Counted from the stretch's first letter, positions 8,759 to 18,057 are shown. The stretch is 64,000 nucleotides of DNA from Burkholderia pyrrocinia (GCF_003330765.1 NZ_CP024902.1:3038001-3102000), one strand, 5' to 3'. Made by a program: numbers and translations. The notes: generated by a model from the sequence alone, not told the origin.

Positions 8759-10231
8759 TCAGCGCATCGCGTCGGCGACGACGGGCGGCGGTGTCCAGCG
8801 GCGGCCGGCCGCGACTTCGTACGCATGGCCGAACTGCAGCACGCCCCAGTCGTCGCGGTGCCCGCCGACGATCTGCATGCCGATCGGCAAGCCGTCCGCG
8901 CCGAATCCGCACGGCACCGACAGGATCGGCACCTCGGTCGACGACAGGTACCAGCACACGCGCATCCAGTCGATGTAGGTGTGGTTCGCGACGCCCATCA
9001 CGCCTGCGGGCAAGCGCAGGCCGGCGTCGAACGGCATCACCTGCGTGGTCGGCAGCACATAGAACGCATGACGCTGCATGAACGCGCGCATCCGCTCGAA
9101 CAGGCGCGTCTTGCGCACGAACATGCGGCCGAGATCGGCGGCCGTCAGCGCGCAATGCAGCCGGTATTCGTCGTGAATCTCGGGTTTCAGCGCCGCACGC
9201 TGCGCGTCGTCGAGCCCGTCGACCAGCGTGCCGATCATCCACGCGCGCTCCACGCGGAACACGTCCTCGGCATCGGCGAGATCGGGGTCGGCGAACTCGA
9301 CCTCGCAGCCGAGCGCGGCAAACACCTGCGCCTGCGCGTCCACCGCGCGCTGGATTTCCGGATCGACCGGCACGCCGGGCAACCCGCGCGACATCGCGAT
9401 GCGCGTGCCGCGAAAGTCGCGCTCGAGCGGCAGCGCGAAGCGCGCGCCGGGTTCCGCGAGCTCGGTCGCGGTTTCCCCGCTCGGCCCTGCGATCGCGGAG
9501 AGCAGCAACGCAGTGTCGGCGACATCGCGCGCCATCGGCCCGTCGACGCCGAGCGTCGCCCAGCCGTTCAGGTCCGGCGCGCGCGGCACGCGGCCCGGCG
9601 ACGGCCGCAATCCGACGACGTTGTTCCATGCGGCCGGATTGCGCAGCGAGCCGCCCATGTCGCTGCCGCATGCGAGCGGGTTCATCCCGCACGCGAGCGA
9701 TGCGGCCGCGCCGCCGCTGCTGCCGCCCACCGATCGGCTCAGATCCCACGGGTTGCGCGTCGTGCCGAACACCTCGTTGAACGTATGCGACCCGGCGCCG
9801 AATTCGGGCGTGTTCGACTTGCCGATCATCAGCGCGCCGGCGCTCGCGCAGCGGCGCACGATCAGCGCATCGTGCTGCGGCACGTGATCGCCGAACAGGC
9901 GCGAGCCGTACGTCGTGCGCACGCCGCGCGTCGCGGTCAGATCCTTCTGCGACACGGGCAGCCCGTGCAGCGGCCCCTGCCATTCGCCGCGCATCCAGCG
10001 GGCGTCGATGTCACGCGCCCGGGCACGCAGCGCGTCGGGATCGACGACGGTCACGAGCGCGTTCACGCGCGGGTTGACCGTCGCGATCCGCGCGAGATGC
10101 GCGTCGAGCAAGTCGCAGGTGCTGATCTGCCGCGTCTTCAACAGGTCGAGCATCGTGCGCGCGGGCAGGTCGCACAGGTCGCCGGCCTCGACGTCGGCGG
10201 GCGTGGACGAAAACGAAACGGTGGCGGTCAT
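8759..10231 (-). CDS. Amidase, amidase-signature family
   Basis: 490-aa cytoplasmic amide hydrolase. The Ser-cisSer-Lys triad is visible as Lys96 (VSQKDL), Ser171 in the GGSSGG loop and Ser195 (MGGSLR). The spacings of 75 and 24 residues equal those of the family prototype. It is closer to stand-alone aryl/aliphatic amidases than to GatA, since no gatB or gatC lies nearby. The ATG at 10231 is used because MTATVSF precedes the first conserved helix. It sits 52 bp downstream of an MHS transporter gene on the same strand, suggesting that the imported compound is an amide or is converted by this enzyme. Confidence 0.93.
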   Translation of the reverse strand: MTATVSFSSTPADVEAGDLCDLPARTMLDLLKTRQISTCDLLDAHLARIATVNPRVNALVTVVDPDALRARARDIDARWMRGEWQGPLHGLPVSQKDLTATRGVRTTYGSRLFGDHVPQHDALIVRRCASAGALMIGKSNTPEFGAGSHTFNEVFGTTRNPWDLSRSVGGSSGGAAASLACGMNPLACGSDMGGSLRNPAAWNNVVGLRPSPGRVPRAPDLNGWATLGVDGPMARDVADTALLLSAIAGPSGETATELAEPGARFALPLERDFRGTRIAMSRGLPGVPVDPEIQRAVDAQAQVFAALGCEVEFADPDLADAEDVFRVERAWMIGTLVDGLDDAQRAALKPEIHDEYRLHCALTAADLGRMFVRKTRLFERMRAFMQRHAFYVLPTTQVMPFDAGLRLPAGVMGVANHTYIDWMRVCWYLSSTEVPILSVPCGFGADGLPIGMQIVGGHRDDWGVLQFGHAYEVAAGRRWTPPPVVADAMR

Positions 10232-10283
10232 ACGGTTCGGAGCGAAGAGGATAGAAGGAAGCGACGGCAGCGGGCGCAGCCGG

Positions 10284-11600
10284 TCACGCATCGTGATCGC
10301 TGCGATTCGACGCGAACGCGAGCGCGACGAGCGACAGCACGCCGCAGACGATCACGTACCACGCAGGCGCGGCCGGATTGCCGGTCGCGCCGATCATCCA
10401 CGTGACGATGAACTGCGCGAAGCCGCCGAAGATCGACACGCCGCCCGCATACGCGATCGACAGCGCGGTGGCGCGCGTGCTCCTCGGGAACAGCTCGGCG
10501 AGGATCACGCCGTTCGCGCCGGCGTTGATCGAGTGCAGCGCGGCGAGCAGCATCACGACCGCATACATCGTCGCGATCGACGGCACCACGCGCATCAGCC
10601 AGAAGCCCGGCAGGATCAAGACGGTCAGCGCCACGCGTGACCACAGCGCGACACGCTTGCTGCCAGTGCGGTCCGCCAGCCGGCCGCCGATCGGCGCGGC
10701 GACGAACATCACGGCGCCGGACAGGATCCCGCACCACAGCGCGGTATCCATCGGCAGGTGCAGCACCTTGATCGCGTACGTCGACATGTAATACAGCACG
10801 ATGAAATGCGCGGCGGTGCCGCCGATCACGAGGCCGAGCGCCGTCAGCACGGCGCCGCCGTCGCGCCGCAGCACGGTGCCGAGCACCGTCGACGAGCGCC
10901 GCGCGGCCGCGGCCGGCGCGTGCTGCTCGATCGCGTTGAAGCGCGCGCGCAGGTAAAGGCCGACCGGCGCGATCAGCACGCCCGCGAGGAACGGCACGCG
11001 CCAGCCCCACGATTCGAGCGACGCCGTGTCGAGGAAATACGACAGCAGGAAGCCGACGAACGAGCCAGCCAGCGCCGCGGCGCCCTGACTCGCGAACTGC
11101 CAGCTCGTGTAGTAACCGCGCTCGCCCGCCGGTGCGCGCTCGGCGAGCAGCGACGTCGACACGCCGACCTCGCCGCCGGCCGAAAAGCCCTGCAGCAGCC
11201 GCGCGAGCACGACCAGCACGGGCGCCGCGACACCGATCTGCGCGTAGGTCGGCAGTACGCCGATCATCCCGGTGCCGATCGCCATCGTGACGAGCGTGAG
11301 GTTCATCGCCGGCACGCGGCCGAAGCGGTCGGCGACGAGTCCGATCACGACGCCGCCGACCGGCCGAGCGATGAAGCCGACGCCGAACGTCGCGACCGAC
11401 ATCAGCAATTGCTGCTGCGCGGACACGGCCGGAAAGAACAGTTTGCCGAGCAGCACCGCAAAGAAGCTGAACACGGTGAGATCGAAGAATTCGAGGCCGT
11501 TGCCGATCGTGATTGCGACGATCAGCTGGCGATTGGACGGGGATGCGGCAGCGTCGCCGACATGCCCGCCGAACATGCTGTCCGCTCGGGGCGCCTTCAT
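10284..11600 (-). CDS. MHS-family MFS transporter (citrate/proline porter-like)
   Basis: 438-aa proton symporter with about 12 membrane helices. Family marks are ITIGNGLEFFDLTVFSFFA at the first helix, FIARPVGGVVIG, LVADRFGRVPAM in loop 2-3 and GFSAGGEVGVSTSLLAE in helix 4. The start codon ATG at 11600 has GGAG about eleven bases upstream (TACGGAGACACACCTT). An internal ATG at residue 9 is possible. It heads the minus-strand set transporter-amidase-porin, and is divergent from a LysR gene across a 202-bp gap holding a LysR-type palindrome. Confidence 0.92.
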   Translation of the reverse strand: MKAPRADSMFGGHVGDAAASPSNRQLIVAITIGNGLEFFDLTVFSFFAVLLGKLFFPAVSAQQQLLMSVATFGVGFIARPVGGVVIGLVADRFGRVPAMNLTLVTMAIGTGMIGVLPTYAQIGVAAPVLVVLARLLQGFSAGGEVGVSTSLLAERAPAGERGYYTSWQFASQGAAALAGSFVGFLLSYFLDTASLESWGWRVPFLAGVLIAPVGLYLRARFNAIEQHAPAAAARRSSTVLGTVLRRDGGAVLTALGLVIGGTAAHFIVLYYMSTYAIKVLHLPMDTALWCGILSGAVMFVAAPIGGRLADRTGSKRVALWSRVALTVLILPGFWLMRVVPSIATMYAVVMLLAALHSINAGANGVILAELFPRSTRATALSIAYAGGVSIFGGFAQFIVTWMIGATGNPAAPAWYVIVCGVLSLVALAFASNRSDHDA

Positions 11601-11712
11601 GAAGGTGTGTCTCCGTACTTGGTATGCGTTGGCGGATGCGCAGCCCGTTTCGCCGGCCTGCGCATGCAGTCTAGGCATCCAAAATAGGCAGCCCGGAGCG
11701 ACATTTTCCGAT

Positions 11713-11735
11713 CGTGATAACGCACGGTTATCACG
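11713..11735. promoter_or_regulatory. LysR-type operator between the transporter-amidase-porin set and its regulator
   Basis: CGTGATAAC-GCACG-GTTATCACG is a perfect 9-bp inverted repeat with a 5-bp centre. It contains the T-N11-A LysR core (TAAC...GTTA). It lies midway between the divergent starts at 11600 and 11803, where a LysR regulator normally binds to control both itself and the facing operon. Confidence 0.75.
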
Positions 11736-11802
11736 TGCTTTCGCTGCGGCGGCCCGGTGTAGGATAGGGACGTTCCTACTGCCGCCGCGCCCCGCCCACG
11801 CC

Positions 11803-12720
11803 GTGAAACACCACCAGCTCCGGGCGCTTGCCGCCATCGCCGAACACGGCAGCCTGCGCGCGGCCGCGCGCGCGATCCACCTGTCGCAGCCCGCGCTGAC
11901 GAAGGCGATTCGCGAACTCGAACTCGATCTCGGCGTGCCGCTCGTCACGCGCAATGCGCGCGGCGCGCAGCTCACGCGCTTCGGGCAGGCCGTCTATGCG
12001 CGCGCACGGCTGATCCTCTCGGAGATGCAGCACGCGCGCGACGACGTGATCCAGTTGTCGGGCGGCAAGGAAGGCGCGCTCGCGTGCGCGCTGACGCCGC
12101 TGATGTCGCTCGGCTTCCTGCCGGCCGCACTCGACGCGTTCCGCCAGCGGATGCCGACGATCCGCCTCGACGTGCGCGAAGGCTTCCTGGATACGGCGCT
12201 GCCGCGCCTGCGCGACGGCTCGCTCGACTTCGTGATCGCGATCGTCGATGCGACCCGGCTGTCGCCGGAATTCATGTTCCGGCCGCTGCTCGAATCGGAG
12301 CTGATCCTGATGACGCGCGCGAGCAATCCGCTGCGTCACAGCACGTCGCTCGCGCAGCTGCAGGATGCGCAATGGATCCTCAACACGTCGCCGGAAAGCA
12401 TCGGCCGGCTGCTGCAGGACGTGTTCGTCGCGCACGGTTATCCGGCGCCGCAGCCGATCGTCGAATGCACATCGTTCAGCGCGGCGTTTTCGCTGTCGGT
12501 GCACACCGATACCGTGTCGTGCGTGCCGAAGAGCTTCATGGAGGTCGACTGGATTCGCGAGCGGATGGTCGCGATCGACGTGGAGGAAACGATTCCGGCC
12601 GTGTCGGTCGGCGTGCTCACGCGCCGCGATGCGCTGAACACGATCGCCTGCGACTACCTGATCCATTGCTTCGTCGAGGCCGTGCGCCGGCACGATCGCG
12701 CGAAGCTGCTGTGGCGGTAG
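11803..12720 (+). CDS. LysR-family regulator of the adjacent transporter-amidase-porin set
   Basis: 305-aa LysR protein. The winged HTH occupies about residues 3-60 (HHQLRALAAIAEHGSLRAAARA, LSQPALTKAIRELE), and the effector-binding domain follows. There is no in-frame ATG at the conserved N-terminus; the best start is GTG at 11803. It is divergent from the MHS transporter gene and a perfect palindrome lies between them, so it most likely regulates that operon in response to the transported compound. Confidence 0.92.
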   Translation: MKHHQLRALAAIAEHGSLRAAARAIHLSQPALTKAIRELELDLGVPLVTRNARGAQLTRFGQAVYARARLILSEMQHARDDVIQLSGGKEGALACALTPLMSLGFLPAALDAFRQRMPTIRLDVREGFLDTALPRLRDGSLDFVIAIVDATRLSPEFMFRPLLESELILMTRASNPLRHSTSLAQLQDAQWILNTSPESIGRLLQDVFVAHGYPAPQPIVECTSFSAAFSLSVHTDTVSCVPKSFMEVDWIRERMVAIDVEETIPAVSVGVLTRRDALNTIACDYLIHCFVEAVRRHDRAKLLWR

Positions 12721-13026
12721 CGGCGCAATGAATGTCCGTCTGAATTAATTTAGTACAAGTACTATAATTTTTTCATCAAATTAATATTGAACGCCGTTTA
12801 TATCAATAAATCCCGCCGGCCATTTACGCCGCGTCTCAACGGTCTGAATCCGCCCGCACAAGGCCTTCCGGCCGGGTAGAAGCGACACCAAACCTTTCAG
12901 AATCCACCCGGAACGCGCCGCCATTTCCACCTGATTCGATAAAACATTATTTCAGGCAATTATTTCAACAATTAAAAAACAGAGGAATACAATTCAATAA
13001 AAGAAAATTCATTTACCAAAGAAAAA
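12721..13026. other. A+T-rich 306-bp intergenic region, no gene seen
   Basis: This gap is clearly richer in A+T than its surroundings, with runs such as TATAATTTTTTCATCAAATTAATATTG near 12770 and a second A-rich stretch just before 13027. There is no open frame with local codon preference. It probably holds the promoter of the following LysR gene; low G+C may mark an xenogeneic-silencer (H-NS/Bv3F-like) target or an old junction (inference). Confidence 0.5.
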
Positions 13027-13914
13027 ATGGACGAACTTCTATCGATGCGTTTATTCGTCAAGGTTGCCGATTGGCAGAGCTTCGCCAGGGCCGCCGCCGA
13101 CCTGAACATTTCCAACTCGTCCGCGACGCGGCTGATCATGAGTCTCGAAGACCGCCTCGCCACTCGTCTGCTGAATCGCACGACCCGCAGCCTGTCGCTG
13201 ACCGACGCGGGACGCATCTACCTGAATCAGATTCGCCGCGTGATCGACGAGATCGACCATGTCGAGGAAACGATCGCGTCGCTGAACCATGAACCGATCG
13301 GCTCGCTGAGAATCGTCGCGCCCGTGATGTTCGGCATGCAGGTGCTCGCGCCGGCGCTCGGCTCGTTCAAGCGGCGCCACCCGAACGTCGTCCCCGAGGT
13401 CACGATCGTCGACCGTCACGTCGATCTTGCCTCCGAAGGCTTCGACGTCGGCCTGCTGCTCACGCAGCGCATCAGCGGCGTCAATACCGTGCGGCGCGTG
13501 CTGACGCGGCTCGCGCTCGTCGTCTGCGCGTCACGGCAATACGTCGAGCAGCACGGACGGCCGACGCACCCGCGCGACCTCGAATGTCACGCGTGCCTGC
13601 TGTTCCATTCCGATTACGCAGGCGAATACCTGCTGTTCGAGTGCGACGACGCGCACCTCAGTATTCGACCGAACAAATCGGCATCGTCGAACAACATGGG
13701 CCTGATCCGGCAATTCGTACTGGACGGCATGGGCGTCGCGATCCTGCCGAGCTTTCTCGTCGAGCAGGATATCCGCGACGGCCGCCTGCTGCCGCTGCTC
13801 GACGGCTACCGGATCCAGGATCTCGAGATGAATATCGCCTATCCGAGCCGCCGCCACTTTCCGCGCAAGGCGCGCCTGTTCGTCGATCACGTGCTCGAGC
13901 ATTTCGCCGCGTAG
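13027..13914 (+). CDS. LysR-family transcriptional regulator
   Basis: 295-aa regulator of the CrgA-like LysR branch. The HTH spans about residues 3-60 (MDELLSMRLFVKVADWQSFA, ISNSSATRLIMSLEDRL, TRSLSLTDAG). The effector domain has the conserved GSLRIVAPVMFGMQVLAP start. The ATG at 13027 is preceded only by an A-rich stretch (AAAGAAAAA), so translation initiation looks weak. The gene is alone: a penicillin-binding-like gene follows on the same strand after 244 bp. The A+T-rich upstream gap contrasts with the G+C-rich body. Confidence 0.9.
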   Translation: MDELLSMRLFVKVADWQSFARAAADLNISNSSATRLIMSLEDRLATRLLNRTTRSLSLTDAGRIYLNQIRRVIDEIDHVEETIASLNHEPIGSLRIVAPVMFGMQVLAPALGSFKRRHPNVVPEVTIVDRHVDLASEGFDVGLLLTQRISGVNTVRRVLTRLALVVCASRQYVEQHGRPTHPRDLECHACLLFHSDYAGEYLLFECDDAHLSIRPNKSASSNNMGLIRQFVLDGMGVAILPSFLVEQDIRDGRLLPLLDGYRIQDLEMNIAYPSRRHFPRKARLFVDHVLEHFAA

Positions 13915-14079
13915 CGGCGCAGCGATCCGGCACGATTTGCCCGCGCGCCCGCCGGATCGGCCTGCACTGCGGCGCACGGCCGGGCGGGCTTCAGGTATGG
14001 AACCTGCGCCGCACGCACCGCGGCGGTGCACACCGCCGCCGCGTTCGTTGCATCCGCGCATCTCGGTAGTGAACCCGCC

Positions 14080-14107
14080 TTGGCAGCGCGCGGCAGGGGA
14101 CTACACT
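14080..14107 (+). promoter_or_regulatory. Candidate promoter of the GT51/transpeptidase gene
   Basis: TTGGCA (14080-14085), a 16-bp spacer and TACACT (14102-14107), 51 bp before the start codon of the large gene that follows. One base short of the ideal spacer. Confidence 0.45.
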
Positions 14108-14158
14108 AATCCTTAATGGGGTGCGGCCGGAGCCCGCGCCCCTCAGGGAGACGCCGCT

Positions 14159-17100
14159 ATGAATCGGCCGCTGAATCGTATCCTGCCGCGCATGACCGGT
14201 CTTGCATCGGTCTGGACGTGGGTCAAGTGGTCTTTGCTGGCCGCGCTGCTGATCGCGGTGGCGATCGTTGCGCGACTCGTCCAGACCGAGATCGAAACGT
14301 CCCGGCTGCAGGCGCATTACTTGTCCGAGCTCACCCGCGACGTCGGCTACACGGTCGAAACGGGCCCGAGCGACCATATCCGCTTCCCCGCCAACGGCCC
14401 TTACGACCAGCGCCTCGGCTACGCGATGATTCCATCGTTCCAGGAGCGGCTGCTCGCGCGCGGCTTCGTCGTCAGCAAGCAGGCACGCGATTCGCAACGG
14501 ATGCAGTCGCTCGGCGATCGCGGGTTGTTCCTCCCTTACGAAGAGAAGGACCAGGCGGGCCTGATGCTGTTCGACTCGACCGGCTCGCCGCTGTTCGCGA
14601 CCGTGTTCCCGCAGCGCGTCTATGCCGACTTCGACACGGTGCCGCGCGTGGTCGCCGATTCCCTGCTGTTCATCGAGGATCGCTACCTGCTCGATGCGAA
14701 CGAACCGAACCGCAACCCGGCGATCGACTGGGGCCGCTTCAGCCGCGCGCTCGCCGACCAGGCGCTGCACGTCGTCAACCGTCACCAGGCGCGCCCGGGC
14801 GGCAGCACGCTCGCGACGCAGATCGAGAAGTTCCGCCATTCGCCCGAGGGCCGCACCGCGACGCCGCCCGAGAAGCTGCGGCAGATCGCGTCCGCGTCGG
14901 TCCGTGCCTACCTGAACGGTCCGCAGACGATGCTCGCGCGCCGCACGATCGTGGTGCGCTACCTGAACTCGGTGCCGCTCGCCGCTCGGCCGCATGTCGG
15001 CGAGATCACGGGCATCGGCGACGGTCTCGCCGCATGGTACGGCCGCGACTTCAACGACGTGAACCGCATCCTGTCGGCGCCGACCACCGGCGACAACGTC
15101 GACGAACAGGGCAAGGCGTTCCGCGAAGTGCTGTCGCTGATCATCGCGCAGCGTGCGCCGTCGTACTTCCTCAACCGCGGCTATCCGGTGCTGCAGCGGC
15201 TGACCGACAGCTACCTGCGGCTGCTGTCGGGCGGCGGCGTGATCTCGCCCGCCCTGCGCGACGCCGCGCTCTCCGCGCAGATCGAACGCAGCGCGCCGCC
15301 GGCCGCCGCGCATGTGCAGTCGTTCGTGTCGCGCAAGGCCGTGACGTCCGCGCGCGCGTCGCTGTTGTCGGCGCTCGGCATCGGCGACCTGTACCAGCTC
15401 GACCAGCTCGACCTGCAGGCAACGAGCACGCTCGACAACGGCGTGCAGCAGGCCGTCGCCGAGCGGCTCGCGCGGGCGTCGACCCGCGACGGCGCGCAGG
15501 CCGCCGGCCTGTACGGTTTCGAGATGCTCGCGCCGAAGGACGACCCGTCGCACCTCACGTACAGCTTCACGCTGTACGAACACCGCAACGGCGCGAACAT
15601 GCTGCGCGTGCAGACCGACAGCGTGAACGAACCGTTCGACGTGAATCGCGGCGGCCGTATCAACCTCGGCTCGACCGCGAAACTGCGTACGCTGATCACG
15701 TACCTGCAGATCGTCTCCGACCTGCATGCGCGCTATGCGAACCTGTCGAACGCGGAGCTTGCCCGGGTGAAGCCCGACCCGATCGACGGGCTGTCGCACT
15801 GGGCGCTCGACTATCTGTCGCATACGCGCGATCGGTCGCTGCAGGCGATGCTCGACGCGGCCGTCGAACGCAAGTATTCGGCGAGCCCCGACGTGTTCTA
15901 CACGGGCGGCGGCGCACAGGTGTTCTCGAACTTCGACAAGTCGGACAACGGCCGCATCCTGACGCTGCACGCGGCGTTCGAGCATTCGGTCAACCTGGTG
16001 TTCGTGCGGCTGATGCGCGACATCGTCCACTACGAGACGCTGCAGGCGGCCGGCCCGTCGTCGTCGTGGCTCAACGATCCCGAGCAGCGCCAGCATTACC
16101 TGCAACAGTTCGTCGACGGCGAAAGCCAGGTCTACGTGAAGCGCTACTACACGCGCTACGCGGGCAAGGCGCCCGACGATGCGCTCGCGCTGATGCTGCA
16201 CGACGTGCGCAAGTCGCCGCCGAAGATCGCGACGGTGCTGCGCAGCGTCGCGCCGAACGAATCGCTCGCGTGGTTCGATGCGCAGATGCGCGCGCAACTG
16301 AAAGGCACGCCGGCCGCGACGCTATCCGACGACGACCTCGCCGCGCTCTACGCGAAGTACGCGATCGGCCGCTTCAACCTCAACGATCGCGGCTATATCG
16401 CGAGCGTGCACCCGCTCGCGCTGTGGACGCTCAACTACCTGCGCGCGCACCCGGGCGCGTCGCTCCGCGACGTCCAGCGCGACAGCCACGATGCGCGTTT
16501 CTACACGTACTCGTGGCTGTACAAGACGCGCTACCACGCGACCCAGGACCGGCGCATCCGTCGCATGGTCGAGTTGCGCGCGTACGCGGAGATCACAAAA
16601 GCGTGGCGCGCGCTCGGCTACCCGTTCGCGGAAGTCACGCCGTCCTACGCGGCCGCGATCGGCGCATCGGGCGACCAGCCCGACGCGCTCGCGAAACTGA
16701 TCGGGCTGATCGCGAACGGCGGCCAGAAGGCGCCGACCGAAACGATCACGCGGCTCGACTTCGCGAAGGGCACGCCGTACGAGACGCGCTTCGTGCGCGC
16801 GGCCGCGCAGCCGCAGCCGATGCTGTCGCCGGAAATCGTCAACGTGACGCACACGCTGCTGCGCGACGTCGTGCTCAACGGCACCGCGCGCCGCATCGCG
16901 GGCGGCTTCACGCTGCCCGACGGCAAGACGCTCGACGTGTACGGCAAGACGGGGACGGGCGACCAGCGCTTCAACGTCTATGCGCGCGGCGCGCGGCTGA
17001 TCGAGTCGCGCAAGGTCAACCGCAGCGGCACTTTCGTGTTCGTGATCGGCGACCGGTTCTTCGGGGTCCTGACGGCGACCGCGCACGAACCGTATGCGGC

Positions 17101-17251
17101 GCGCTACGACTTCACGAGCGCGATGGCCGTGCAGTTGCTGCGGTCGATGGCGCCGGCGCTCGCGCCGCTGATCGAACGCCCGGCCAACGCCGGCCCGCGC
17201 ACCGCGGGCCCCGCACCGCAGGCGGAAATGCCCGCGGCGCGGCCATCCTGA
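14159..17251 (+). CDS. Class A penicillin-binding-like protein: GT51 transglycosylase plus transpeptidase domain
   Basis: 1030-aa peptidoglycan-synthesis-type protein, anchored by one N-terminal helix (residues about 25-45). The GT51 domain shows the catalytic Glu173 in FIEDRYLLD, then GGSTLATQIEKF near residue 215 and a YLNSVPL...GIGDGLAAWYG block. The usual EDRxFxxHxG histidine is not present. The transpeptidase domain keeps all three serine-enzyme motifs: SxxK as STAK (Ser505), SxN as SVN (Ser610) and KTG at Lys930. It is longer than E. coli PBP1a/1b (about 850). AGGGAG precedes the start. Known family role: glycan polymerisation and cross-linking at the periplasmic face. Which of the two activities remains cannot be judged from sequence. 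Confidence 0.88.
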   Translation: MNRPLNRILPRMTGLASVWTWVKWSLLAALLIAVAIVARLVQTEIETSRLQAHYLSELTRDVGYTVETGPSDHIRFPANGPYDQRLGYAMIPSFQERLLARGFVVSKQARDSQRMQSLGDRGLFLPYEEKDQAGLMLFDSTGSPLFATVFPQRVYADFDTVPRVVADSLLFIEDRYLLDANEPNRNPAIDWGRFSRALADQALHVVNRHQARPGGSTLATQIEKFRHSPEGRTATPPEKLRQIASASVRAYLNGPQTMLARRTIVVRYLNSVPLAARPHVGEITGIGDGLAAWYGRDFNDVNRILSAPTTGDNVDEQGKAFREVLSLIIAQRAPSYFLNRGYPVLQRLTDSYLRLLSGGGVISPALRDAALSAQIERSAPPAAAHVQSFVSRKAVTSARASLLSALGIGDLYQLDQLDLQATSTLDNGVQQAVAERLARASTRDGAQAAGLYGFEMLAPKDDPSHLTYSFTLYEHRNGANMLRVQTDSVNEPFDVNRGGRINLGSTAKLRTLITYLQIVSDLHARYANLSNAELARVKPDPIDGLSHWALDYLSHTRDRSLQAMLDAAVERKYSASPDVFYTGGGAQVFSNFDKSDNGRILTLHAAFEHSVNLVFVRLMRDIVHYETLQAAGPSSSWLNDPEQRQHYLQQFVDGESQVYVKRYYTRYAGKAPDDALALMLHDVRKSPPKIATVLRSVAPNESLAWFDAQMRAQLKGTPAATLSDDDLAALYAKYAIGRFNLNDRGYIASVHPLALWTLNYLRAHPGASLRDVQRDSHDARFYTYSWLYKTRYHATQDRRIRRMVELRAYAEITKAWRALGYPFAEVTPSYAAAIGASGDQPDALAKLIGLIANGGQKAPTETITRLDFAKGTPYETRFVRAAAQPQPMLSPEIVNVTHTLLRDVVLNGTARRIAGGFTLPDGKTLDVYGKTGTGDQRFNVYARGARLIESRKVNRSGTFVFVIGDRFFGVLTATAHEPYAARYDFTSAMAVQLLRSMAPALAPLIERPANAGPRTAGPAPQAEMPAARPS

Positions 17252-17284
17252 CCGTGGCGCGCAAGTTCGTGCGTGGTGCGCCGC

Positions 17285-17632
17285 TCAGTGCGAGCGGCCG
17301 TCGTAGTGCGTGACGGGTAGCGCGTCGAGATCGATATTCTCGAGGCAGCGCACGTTGATCGCGGCCATCGCGGAGCCGTCCGGATGGACGCCCTCGCCGA
17401 ACGCATGAATCCCGCAGCGCTTGCAGAAGCGATGCCGGATCACGTGCTTGTTGAACATGTAGGTCGCGAGATTCTCGTCGGGCGTGAGGAGCGTCATGTG
17501 GTCGCGCGGCACGAACCACATCAGCGCGCCCTTGCGCTGGCAGATCGAGCAGTTGCACGCCATCACGCCCTGCAGGTCGCCTTCCGCCTCGAACTTCACG
17601 TCTCCGCAGTGACAGCTTCCGCGATAAAGCAT
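17285..17632 (-). CDS. GFA-family zinc protein (Mss4-like fold)
   Basis: 115-aa protein with the zinc-ligand pattern of glutathione-dependent formaldehyde-activating (GFA) proteins: CHCG near residue 7, CNCSICQRKG near 29, and CKRCGIHAF near 85. The family includes Gfa of Paracoccus, where the proposed role is to speed formation of S-hydroxymethylglutathione, but most members have no tested function. No formaldehyde dehydrogenase gene is adjacent. The gene is convergent with the large GT51 gene, 33 bp apart. Confidence 0.9.
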   Translation of the reverse strand: MLYRGSCHCGDVKFEAEGDLQGVMACNCSICQRKGALMWFVPRDHMTLLTPDENLATYMFNKHVIRHRFCKRCGIHAFGEGVHPDGSAMAAINVRCLENIDLDALPVTHYDGRSH

Positions 17633-17785
17633 GGTCGTCTCCCGGTGCGGCCCGTGCGCGACGACGGCGCCCGGGCGGGACACCGTTGGCCAAGCCGATC
17701 CATGCGCGTACAGTAGCGCGCACATGCGCCGCACGCAATGTCCGGCGGCGCCCGTCCCGACCCTCCCCGACCAAGGAAAACCGTC

Positions 17786-18031
17786 ATGCTCGAACTGCGC
17801 CCCGGCTGCGAATGCTGCGACAAGGACCTGCCGCCCGATTCGGCGGATGCGCGCATCTGTACCTTTGAATGCACGTTCTGCGCGACCTGCGCCGACGAGG
17901 TACTGAGGGGCCGCTGCCCGAACTGCGGCGGCGACCTGGTCGTGCGCCCGCGGCGGCCGGAGAGCCTGCTCGCGAAATACCCGGCGTCGACGGAGCGCAT
18001 CCACAAGCCGGGCGGCTGCGCGAACGCCTGA
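17786..18031 (+). CDS. Small cysteine-rich DUF1272-type protein
   Basis: 81-aa protein starting MLELRPGCECCDKDLP. It has pairs CECC, CTFECTFCATC and CPNC that make a probable two-zinc ribbon or treble-clef. It matches the pattern of DUF1272 proteins, which have no known function. The start follows AAGGAAAA. It diverges from the GFA gene and is followed 26 bp later by the end of a convergent GntR-type regulator gene. Confidence 0.85.
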   Translation: MLELRPGCECCDKDLPPDSADARICTFECTFCATCADEVLRGRCPNCGGDLVVRPRRPESLLAKYPASTERIHKPGGCANA

Positions 18032-18057
18032 CGCGCAGCACCGCCCGGCCCTCCCCG

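Noticed and set aside
7602-9983. 793-codon minus-strand open frame spanning the porin and amidase genes in another frame
   Set aside because: It crosses two well-supported genes and their intergenic gap in a different frame, with no domain and Arg/Ala-rich low complexity.
8759-10231. Amidase as GatA of the Asp/Glu-tRNA amidotransferase
   Set aside because: The catalytic triad is shared, but no gatB or gatC is adjacent and the context is a transporter and a porin.
12972-13217. 81-codon minus-strand frame at the A+T-rich gap
   Set aside because: Mostly antisense to the start of the LysR gene, with no ribosome site or family resemblance.
13991-16297. 768-codon minus-strand open frame antisense to the GT51 gene
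   Set aside because: Long shadow frames are common opposite G+C-rich genes. Composition (Arg, Val, His, Glu-rich) and lack of domains mark it as a shadow.
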